Notes under the pieces: generated by a model
What the model saw: the letters and a program-made list of their open reading frames with translations, nothing else
Told to the model about the DNA's origin: nothing
The model's database searches: none
Part shown: positions 49,056 through 60,300 of the stretch, piece by piece
Layout: each line of letters starts with the position of its first letter
Numbering within the stretch: position 1 is the first letter of the stretch
DNA from: Amphiduros pacificus
Lineage: Eukaryota > Annelida > Polychaeta > Phyllodocida > Hesionidae
Assembly (NCBI GenBank): GCA_949316495.1
Contig: OX439010.1
Location: 17,044,809 to 17,108,808 of the forward strand
Direction of reading: 5' to 3'
DNA length: 64,000 nucleotides
Translations under genes and position numbers: made by a program

Positions 49056-49065
49056 GTCACATGAC
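49056..49065 (-). promoter_or_regulatory. CLEAR-like E-box at the GLMP start
   Basis: GTCACATGAC lies 9 bp upstream of the GLMP ATG. The consensus CLEAR site bound by TFEB/TFE3 is GTCACGTGAC, with CACATG as a known variant; vertebrate lysosomal genes carry such sites near their start. The match differs at one base. The transcription start of this gene is probably within about 49050-49140. Confidence 0.5.
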
Positions 49066-49325
49066 TCTGAAAATGCTTACGTTCACCAAAAATAAAGAGC
49101 CCTCTTTGGGATGGATCATTAATTAATAGGGGTCGGAGATTCCAAGAAAAATAAACTTTGGGTGCAAATAGGTGGAAAGGTATTATTAACAAACCTCTCA
49201 AGATGATAACAAAATACGAATTATTTTCTTCTACCCCCCTAAATTTCAATGGTCCATCCTTCCTGATAATTCTGAGGGGGGGGGGGGGGGGGGGGGGGGG
49301 GTTGCCAAATAGATTCTTCTGTTCC

Positions 49326-49909
49326 CCCGGGGGGGTACTCTCATGATTTTAACCCGCGGAGGCTGGGATGGAACTGAAAACCCCAGAGCCTGAATTAGGG
49401 AAATATTCTAGCATTATTGGTACCCTGATTTAGGACTAGCCGAAATTTGGTACCCTGATTTAGGACTAGTTGAATTTTTGATACCCTCATTTAGGGACGA
49501 TGCAGAAGGAGGAGATTTGGAAAAGGGGATTGTGATCCCTGTTTTAGGGAGAAATTTGAAAAACAGTACCCTGTTTTAGGGAAAATGATCAAATATCTTA
49601 ACCCGGATGGAACTGAAAATCCCAGAGCCTGATTTAGGGAAATATTCTATCATTATTGGTACCCTGATTTAGGACTAGCTGAAATGTTGATACCCTCATT
49701 TAGGGATGATGCAGAAGGGGGAGATTTGGAAAGGGGGATTGTGATCCCTGTTTTAGGGAGAAATTTGAAAAACAGTACCCTGTTTTAGGGGAAATGATGA
49801 AATATCTTAACCTGTTTAATAATACCTCTTAAATATCAGCGAAAAAGACCCTATTTAGCCCAGCTTCCCCGGTAACGCTGACTATGAGAGTACCCCCCCC
49901 CCCCCCGGG
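49326..49909. mobile_element. MITE with TTAGGG-rich interior, 584 bp, 8-bp target duplication
   Basis: Ends: CCCGGGGGGGTACTCTCAT on the left and ATGAGAGTACCCC, then a C-run and GGG on the right, i.e. inverted repeats that differ only in homopolymer length plus a base or two. The flanking 8-bp direct repeat TCTGTTCC occupies 49318-49325 and 49910-49917. The interior is a tandem pair (about 49370-49605 and 49612-49810) in which CCCTNNTTTAGGG motifs recur about ten times. There is no coding frame. An 8-bp duplication fits hAT, P or Merlin-type sources; family not assigned. Confidence 0.85.
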
Positions 49910-52900
49910 TCTGTTCCATTCTTTAATCATTTATGAAATCACAGAGGTCACAGGCAACTTTACAGAGGTTTGGGGTATGCTTAAATGTTATGTGGTCATG
50001 ACACTGATTCAAGCAAGCTACTGGTATATCTCTTCAATCAACCAAAATTTACCAACCATGATTATTGTTTTGCTGAAAATGCCAAGTACTGGCTGTACTC
50101 TTTTGGCCACCAGGTGGCCACATGCATACAAGGATGTGACCTCTATTGTGGTCTGTAATGGTGTTAGGCCTGTACCAATGGACAAAAATCAATGGATCAG
50201 ATCAATGGATCAAATCAATGGATCAGATGTTTGCACAGATGTTTGCAAGATCATTGGTCAGCTAAACAAAGTTTGTTGACAAAGTTTCCAATGGATGATT
50301 TGTATTTTAGCAGAAGACTCATCTACTTTCAAATGACACAGAACTTTGTTATGGAAATATGATGGGTAATAACATTTCATCACAAAGTTTGAGGTATACA
50401 CATTTAAATTATGCAAGGAAAAAGTGCTTGAAAACGTCATTTCACGAATGCTTTAAGATAGAATTGATTAACTGTGTAATGTGTATATCTGGACCAAACC
50501 ATTGTATTTAGGATCTTATCTCAACAGTAGAAATGAAACATTAAGTTTAATTATAATTTTTAACTAACCAAGACTTCTGATATAATGCTATTTCATTCTG
50601 TATTTTTTCTTTGTATCATTTTGCCTAAAATTCCTTTATTCCTTTATGTGGTGTACATAATTGGCAAGTCTTTGAACACTTTTTCAGTCCTGGGAACTAA
50701 AGCACATTAAATATGTTCACATGGGATGACAAGTCAGTTTCATTTTTAACAAGAAAGTCTTTTTTTTTTAAAAAGAATTTGTATACAGTTTCCTTTTTGA
50801 AAATTATATTTATATTTTCTCATCATTTTGAAGTTGCCATAAATGTAGACTACACTGACTGGCATATATTCTACGTTTAAAAAAAACATTTCAATTCTAT
50901 GTTTATTTATGCAGTTGAGGTGTCCACCAGTCTGGTCTGTGACACTGACAGCCAGGTCCGTGATCTGCAGGCCTCTCAGAAGTAGATATCACTCCAAAAT
51001 TCTGTGTTATAATACCACCACTAATTGCAATTGAGCTAAATGTTGTGTCTCACATGTCATCTTGTAATTCCACTGTCTTTCAAAATGTTAAATGTGTTTA
51101 TTTGTTTTCACGGCACAAGAGAAAGTCCCAACCACTCTCTGTCCAATATACTAAGTATTAACCTATATAAAAGTAGTGATATCGCTCTGGCTGCCTGTGG
51201 TGGAGGTTGAGACACGTGTGACCTAATTCCCACACCTTAACCCTGGATCTGCACCCTGATCTGAAATTCAAAACTGCTACACATGTCACTGAAATTCAAC
51301 ACTGCTACACATGTCACATGTACACAGAAACACTGGGCTGGCTGACCCCCAGGGCTGGGTGACGTATAAATGTTTACACACTGGCCCTCGTCGTCTCCGT
51401 TCACTTAATATACAGTCTGTGCCAACAGAGCCTTTCTTATAACATAAATTTCTTACAGCTCTAAGAGCTGTATACAAAAAAATGCTAAGACAATTCATGC
51501 TTATTTGCCAATGAGGCAATGTTTTTATTTGTTCACATCATATACAATGGGTATCTGCTGTAACAATAGTTTATACATCAGTTAGGATTTACAATTATGT
51601 TAGAGTTCACATTTTCTCCAATAAATTAGTTATTTTGTACATAATATTTAACATTCATTTTTGTCTGTAGGTACACTATGGTTAACTACATATACATTGT
51701 ATTTTTGTTTCTATAATCCCATCTGTGTCTCTATACAGCTCAAACACTACAACACACAACTTTGTGGGACAAAACCATACAACGTGCTACTCATCCCTAC
51801 AAGAACTTTCTTTTAACTCAAGGCTTTGAGTGCCCACCACACACAAGTGGCACTGCCAACATCACAAATCAGGTAAATCAAATCAAATCAAATCAAATAC
51901 AATCAATGGTTTCACTCATGTGTCTTAATGAAGAGCCCACAATGTTGGCTGAGTACTCTTTTATCATAAAAGAACATATCTTTGTTCAAAGTATTCATTA
52001 ATTCATACAATATTAATAAAATTTGAGCAAAATTGTCTCCTTTGCTCTTGAAATGCTCCTCTTGTCACTGCATTCCCTTCCAAAGCCATATCTTGGTAAA
52101 ATTGGAAAAGAAATATTTTTTACAACATTTAATTCATCTCTTGTCTGTATATACAAAATGAAAATAAAAGTGTTTTCAAGGTTACTGTTGTTGACTATTG
52201 ACTTTACCATTATATACAGAACATGCACAAAATATGGTCCAAAATTTAGAACTATATATATACCTTTCGATTACATATAATATTGCACATAATCAGTAGC
52301 ACTAATTCTTAGAATTTGTTCATAATAATAGTTCATAAATCTTATATATCTTTGACCTATTTTGATTTATAAATCAACCTATTTCAATGTTTATTATTAT
52401 ATCAAACTGGTATGAACAAATTCTTATTGTTGATGTCCAGGAGTTACATATTACACAGTTTTTACCTTGATAAATAACCAAGCAAAAGATGATTGTACTT
52501 TCGCAAATATTCTTCATGAACATTAATTGGTTTCCGTATTTAAAAATTTAAACAATAATGAAAAGGAAAACTTTTTTAGCAATAATAAAAATTAAATCTC
52601 TTGGAAGTATCGGGAATGGGTTATCATTGTTTGTTTTGAAGCTGGGAATGAGAATGTTTTCCAAAGAAGTTGAAGAAAACTTACTCTTTAAAAATGTAAA
52701 CTTAGTTTGGCAAAAAAGAATGAGCATACCTTTTATTTGACCACCTGTTTGAACATGCTTTAATAATAAAAAATACAAATGAAATAAAGTTCTTGTCAGA
52801 CTTTCCAATATTCTGAAGGCAAAAATGTAAAATTCATTCATACAATATTTCATGACAAAAATACTAAAATTCTCTCTCATCATCATTTTTCTCAGCTTAA

Positions 52901-55900
52901 TGCTTTTTCCATTAAAACCACTCCTAGTTTCCCTGTGAATAATAGACCACTAAAATTGCTTTGCTTGACAAGTTATGTGCAGTTATTAATGTACTGTCAA
53001 TCATATAATCTACACAATGTACATATAAAAAAAATATATCACAAAGTTAACACATTTCAACAAAAAATGAGCAAGTATCTAAAACATTGCAGGGTATTCA
53101 CTGTTCTCAAACCTGCCTTGTTTCAAACATCAAATGCTTATAATAAATGGTCGGCGGATTTTAGTGTCCACTCTTTAACTAGGATGCTTCTTGATCACAT
53201 GGTTAAACCATAGGTATCCTTATTTCAACCATACTACCAATACTCTTGGGGCACATGACGAGGGACTTGCAAATATTTGTTTGTTCCCATTTCTGATATC
53301 ACCATTTCTTGTATGCACTCATAACTAACGAAACAATAACAACAAATCCATCAATTTTGGAATGTTTCCAGGCACCAGAACTAAAGCTCAACTTTCACTT
53401 GATAGGCACAGTATGTTTTTTATATTATCATAGACAGCTTTATGACACCCAGGTTCCTTTGTCATATCTCTGAATAGTCTTATTGTGTTAATCATGTCAA
53501 TGGTCTTGTTTGGTTACTGGTGCCATGCCTCTAATCATATACTGATACCATGTCTCTACTTATATACTGGTACCACATCTCCACTGGTCTTGTCCTGGTA
53601 GCGGTGTCATGTCTCTATTGACCATCATACAGATATCAGATGATAGGAAACTGAACTAGTACCAAGTCCTTTTGTGTCACCAATTTTACTGATTGTAATT
53701 TTTCAACAAATATAAATGATAAAAAATTGAAAAAAATATAAAACGTTTTGTTTCTTGTCAGAACATTAATGAGAATTTGATGGTATGTGTTTTAAATTTT
53801 TCAAATATATAACTAATACCTTCAAATACTGCTATGACAAGATTAACCTCTGTTACACATAAATAGAGCTTTGATAGAGTGCAAGTGTTTCTTAGGTGTT
53901 AGCCAAAATTTGGTTTAATTCAGTGAATTTTTGGTGGCCAAATTGTATGCATCTAGATGGTTAATATCTGTCCTTTTCTCTCCATCAATATAAACAAATT
54001 ATACACTCATTTGGGACCTAACACTCTTTATATGCCAGTTTTGTTCTGACTAAAGTAATGCCTAGAAAGCTTCTATCATCTGGTCATAATATGTAAAAGT
54101 CTATTTTTATTTTTTCAGTATATTCTATCATTCCACACATGCTAAACTGAAAAGAAATATTAAAGCTGATCAAGTGAGGCTTAATGTCCAGCAGAAAGTA
54201 CACAGGGGCTTTGAGTAAGTCATCATTACCTAGACATCACATCATTGTCCACTCTAATTCAAACTTAACGTAATCACCAAAATCAAATCATTTCCCCAAT
54301 ATTTAGTAAGGGGCAAATTACTCTCTACTCTACCCAATGAGGTACCCCAGGAAGAATTAAAATACATTGATAAATCTACAAACTAGAAGTGAGATATTTA
54401 AAGTGAATCACTATTAACACAAGTGTTGTTGCAGATTACTATGATCTACTGTACCTCCCAAACTTGTCCTCACAATTTCCTGTGAAAATAGAGATGTTGA
54501 TAGTCTAATTTTTTAATGCATATCATATGCATAATCCCCAAACACTGCAATTGTACATAATAGTCATAGAGGCACCATTGAACTTGCTTACTTTTGAGAT
54601 TTGCACATGGTGAAAGGTTACATCATTTGATAATGTAAGGACATTTTTGGGAGTGACTGTATATAGGAAGTAAAATAGGCCACTGCGAGTGTTGTGATCT
54701 ACCTGGACGAAGTGTGACGTCATTATACTTGGACGCTATCGATAGCCTGTTGACCATTCTCTGTAACTCGCCTTCAATAGAATGATTAGAATGATTTAGA
54801 CTGTAAATTTAATTACAAAACAATTATACATATTAGACAATTATTTTGGTTCTTGACTAATACTTCACTAATTTCAAAGAATTTTTTGTTGTCGAAATAT
54901 GGCATTTAATTTGAACTCAGATCATTTGAAGCAAATATTACTATCAGTTTGAGTATCATTTTTAGCACTGATCTTTTTGTCAACCTTCTTGAAGACATAA
55001 CGGTCCTTGAATCTAATTTAAATGAAATGTGCACTTCCAATGTTTGATTCAAGATAAAATGTCTAGCCATCCAAAATGAATGTGATATTTTTAGATGAGC
55101 ATGTGAAGATGAGCTACAGAGATAGTGACAGTTTTATGTTGTCCATCACATTAGACTGACTTTTCACTAAATCTATAGTACTAGCAACTAGGAGTTACTC
55201 CACTAAGTTCTACACTTGTCTAACAGTATCAATCCACTACAGAAGAAGCTTCAAGTTACATTGTTACACTGGACCAACGGGACTGCTTCATTCCGCGCAC
55301 CAAACTCTTACTTTGTAACCACGGCAACCGTGGAATAAAACAAATCCCTTTGTTCCATTTGTTAGTCAGTTTTGAACATCTGTTTAGTCCGGCAAACTTA
55401 TGACCAAGAGTCGGCTTTAATGCGATCCATTTGAATCATTTTGACATTATTCCAGCATCGCACAATTTACTTGATGAAATTCTTTGATCCAGGCAGGCAC
55501 AAATTTGCTTGAACAAACAAATGTTCAGACATGACTGGAGATGAGTTTTAACAGGCTGGCACGTGCTGTCTTGCATTTAACAAGTTGCTTTAAGGAAAAG
55601 GCTTTTTCTCTGCACTAGGATACTTTACATTTAACCACTTTGATATTTCATTTCTACTAAAATATCTCTTAAATGATTCTTGTGAGAACAACATTAACAT
55701 CTTCTACATTCCATATCTACCATTTCACATCATTCAATATCAATAATTCCACTCAATTAACTTGACCTCTAATAATATTTTCAGTATATTTTCTTCAGTA
55801 AGCAACTATCAACTTCCGTACTAAATTACTCTCTTTTTTCAACAGAAACCTATTATTTAGAAAATATCTATCCTGTTTTATTAAGGAATATAACATTTGT

Positions 55901-57382
55901 CCTCTATATTATGACTTTTAGGACCTCAACCTATCTAAACAGTATTTCTATGATGTCATAGTACCGAATGACATTTGGACACACATTTACATCTTATTAA
56001 ATTTAATGACATACAAACTAAGTTTATCTTATTCACATAAAGATATTTAAAGAATGTAATTGCACAGCCTGTGTTCTATGAATTTTAACAATTCATATAT
56101 TCTCTCATAACAAATCTTTGAGAGATTATTTGAGTAAATGACCCTCTTACTGTGAAGGGCCATTTACCCCTTTGTTTACATTAAATATATGTATATATAT
56201 ATTTTGAAAATTCATCAAAGAAATATCAGTCATGATCTCTTTGTCCTGTAATGACGTGCAAATGACGTTAGTCCTTGTCTTGAATATGACCCGTTCCAAA
56301 CCGTTTAAAACAAGAGGTACTTCACAGTTGAGGGTCTCCTTTATCTAATTTACATTGGATCTTCCCCACTTATTTTTCTGGTGTTTGCATATAACAATAT
56401 CCTCTTCTGTTACTCCAAAACTTTGCATATGATTGGGACTCTCCATTCAGTTGAACCAGATGTTATAATCACCACAGACTCTATGCTTGATTGCCTGGGC
56501 TTGCCTTTCTCCTTGTGAGACCAGTAAATGTCTAACATGACTAGGAGTAATCTAAGGTTAATAACATATCCTACCATTTATCTTGTCTACTGAACACAGT
56601 CTGCAAGTCTTCAACAAATCATTAGTCGCAATACCCTGAAAATGCTCTGTCATGGTGAATCAATAGCCTATAATCAAATGGTATTCATACCAAATGTTGT
56701 GGCTGATTAATATAATTCTTAACAGTTATTTTTGGTGATGTAATGTACTACCCCGTGGTCATTGTTGTAAGTGAGACCTCTGTTTTAAAGTGCTGTATTA
56801 ATGAAGTATCTCTGCAACTCTTGCCACTGAAAAACCCTTTCTATGATACAACTTTGTGCACACCGTACATGTTTAACCTCCTGATATTAATTTTGTACAC
56901 AGTTCCCTATCATTATACCGTCTCGTACATGTCTTGATCTGTGGCAGATACCTTGGCACTTGTGTCCACTCTTATCCCATAAAAACAAATACACTGAAAT
57001 GATTATTTCTGACTTGTTTCATTCCATAAATAATGTATCTGAGGTTTTAATTATAATTATAGTTAATATAATATATATATATTTATATATTCATCTACAT
57101 TGGATGTATACCCACTGGTAAATGCCAAACGATGCATCTTCTTGGTAACAACACGTCTGACACACAATACTGTTCTATATGTTTTACTGGTTGTCAAGGA
57201 CTGGCTGTTGCTATAGTAACTACTCTGTTTGCCCTGTCTGCATAATGCAACTAATACTTTATCTTTGGACCCCAATTATATCACTCGACCCCACTAGGTG
57301 GCGCTGATCAGTGTTTTGATCCTTCAGTAGTTCACGCTCACGTGGGTGATTTGACGGTGAGGTTCCGCACATCCCTGTATCA

Positions 57383-60300
57383 TTAGCACCACGAGTTCAC
57401 GATCGTGTCTCTGTCGGGAAGCGTGCGCACTTTCATGGAGCCGTCAGCTCCGCAGGAGAAGAGGTGGTTATTCTGGCTCATGTGCAGCTGAGTCACGCCC
57501 GAGCCCATGTTACGGAAGATGGAGTTCTTGGAATGCTCACCAGGGAACGAGTACAGAACATTATGAATGTTGAGCGCCCATACCTGTGTCAAACAAAACA
57601 ATACATTGTCATTAATATTTAGTTTTTCAACATATTTCATTTGAATGGAAAAGACATAGATATTAGATGCAAGAACAGGGACTGCATAAATCAGAGTGGT
57701 GTACTCAACAGTTCTAACTCAGGAATCCTTCATCAAAATAAACAAAAAATTAATATGTTCAAACTGCCAGATAAGTGCTAAGGGGCTGGGAAACTTTGTA
57801 AAATGATTACTTTATGTAACTGTTACTGCATGTTTCCTGTCAGTATAATAAAGAATATCTATCAACAACAAATATTATAATTATATTTTGTGGTCATTTC
57901 AGTACATTTTCCCCTTTATCTCTTCATTATATGGGCAGATTCCACAAGTATCCTCATTATATGGGCAGATTCCACAAGTATCTTGTCTTCACATATAGTT
58001 TTTACCTTTATGTCCCCATCAGCAGATCCGGATACAAAGAATTCCTCAGCAGGATCTAAACTCATACACCTGATGGCCGCATCGTGGGCCTGGAATGTGT
58101 GCCGTAGGTGGCGCTGGCGAACGTCGATGATGGCTATGTCGCCCCGTTTTCCACCGCTGATGATCAGCTGATGTTTAGGAGAGTACAGGATGGCTGCACT
58201 TCCATCGCTGTGGCAGGAGAAACCTAGAGCAGAAATAAATCTATTTTTAACAAAAAAGAATTTGACTACACTTACTCCCACATATATCTGGGTATTTCAC
58301 ATTTATTGATATCTTAAAGTATACACTTGCCAAAATTTCTTAGTGGATAATAGAACATTTTACAGATTTCATCTGAGACTGAGATTTGTGAAACATTATT
58401 TTATTCAGACCCTTATTGAGCATATTCAAAATAATTTTAAACCATTAAAGCTAATATTGCCTATATATTAGATATAATGCTCATTTTCTCCACAGGCTGA
58501 GTTATCATTTTCAAAATCGAAAAACCATTCATGCAATATTTTACAAATACATGGTATGTCACAAAAACTCTGAGTGCTAACCTTGTACAAGGGCACTTTT
58601 CTGTGGCAGCAGCGTATCCCATAGGCACACATTGCGACCTTCTGAGGAGTGACCCGCGGTCGACAGAAGGCTCGACGATCCCACAAAGGTGAAGTCACTC
58701 AATGACTTATTATGGCACTTAAGACTCTGAAAAATCATAAAAATTTAATTTACAAAATGCAATTCATCAAAAAACATCCTCAGGAATCCTCAGGTCAAAT
58801 AGGGTGAAAATAACAAGGTCCTGTTTATCCATCTATCGTGAGGATATATTTATCGGTACTTACAAGGTAGGGTCTAGTCATGTTACTCACAAGGTAGGGT
58901 CTATGATATATTACTTACAAGGTAGGGTCTATGATATATTACTCTCGAGGTTGGGTCTATGATATATTACTCACAAGGTAGGGTCTAGTCATGTTACTCA
59001 CAAGGTAGGGTCTATGATATATTACTCACGAGGTAGGGTCTATGATATATTACTCACAAGGTGGGGTCTATGATATATTACTCACAAGGTAGGGTCTATG
59101 ATATATTACTCACAAGGTAGGGTCTATGATATATTACTCACAAGGTAGGGTCTATGATACATTATTTACAAGGTAGGGTCTATGATATATTACTAACAAG
59201 GTAGGGTCTATGATATATTACATACAAGGTAGGGTAGGGTCTATGATATATTATTCACAAGGTAGGGTCTATGATATATTACTCACAAGGTAGGGTCTAT
59301 GATATATTACTCACAAGGTAGGGTCTATGGTATATTACTCACAAGGTGGGGTCTATGATATATTACTCACAAGGTAGGGTCTATGGTATATTACTCACAA
59401 GGTAGGGTCTATGATATATTACTCACAAGGTAGGGTCTATGATATATTACTCACAAGGTAGGGTCTATGATATATTACTAACAAGGTAGGGTCTATGATA
59501 TATTACATACAAGGTAGGGTAGGGTCTATGATATATTACTCACAAGGTAGGGTCTATGGTATATTACTCACAAGGTGGGGTCTATGATATATTACTCACA
59601 AGGTAGGGTCTATGATATATTACTCACAAGGTAGGGTCTATGATATATTACTCACATGGTAGGGTCTATGATATATTACTCACAAGGTAGGGTCTATGAT
59701 ATATTACTCACAAGGTAGTGTCTATGATATATTACTCACAAGGTAGGGTCTATGATATATTACTCACAAGGTAGGGTCTATGGTATATTACTCACAAGGT
59801 AGGGTCTATGATATATTACTCACATGGTAGGGTCTATGATATATTACTCACAAGGTAGGGTCTATGATATATTACTCACAAGGTAGGGTCTATGGTATAT
59901 TACTCACAAGGTGGGGTCTATGATATATTACTCACAAGGTAGGGTCTATGATATATTACTCACAAGGTAGGGTCTATGATATATTACTCACAAGGTAGGG
60001 TCTGTTCATGTTGACTCCTAGTCCCACCTGCCAGAGGCATAATGACCCTTCTGCATCACTTACTCCAAACTAAAACAAACAGATCATACAGACATTACAC
60101 ACTTACAAAGTCAAAAAAACACCTGCTAAGTTTCTACTGCTTTAAGCAAGTATTAAAAGCACACATTTCTTTCTGAATTTAAGGGTTAATGTCAGAGATA
60201 GCTCTATTTGCACACCTTGTTTCCTTGGGCATTGAAGGCAACCTTGCTAACTTTGGGATACGACCCCGGTTGCCTGGCGACAGCTATGCACTGAGTGTGA

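Larger units (their letters stand above)
49048..57382. other. Intergenic stretch between GLMP and DMXL, no firm gene
   Basis: 8.3 kb without a gene I can support. The right part is probably DMXL 3' UTR of unknown length. Recognisable items are a run of 26 G at 49276-49301, the MITE at 49326-49909, short direct repeats of CAATGGATCA at about 50187-50232, an AAATC microsatellite at about 51875-51900, and a perfect CRE TGACGTCA at 54715-54722. Two exon-like segments (50915-50985 and 51739-51872) are listed among the findings. The stretches 52000-54500 and 54800-57000 are AT-rich and otherwise unremarkable. Confidence 0.5.

Noticed and set aside
52013-53213. Several frames of 60-112 codons on both strands in the GLMP-DMXL gap
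   Set aside because: AT-rich, low-complexity translations (many I, F, K, L), no acceptor/donor pairing and no family resemblance.
58857-60005. CRISPR-like regular 28-bp repeats
   Set aside because: No spacers: units abut directly, and the sequence is an animal intron. Same for the 29-bp array at 33037-34230.
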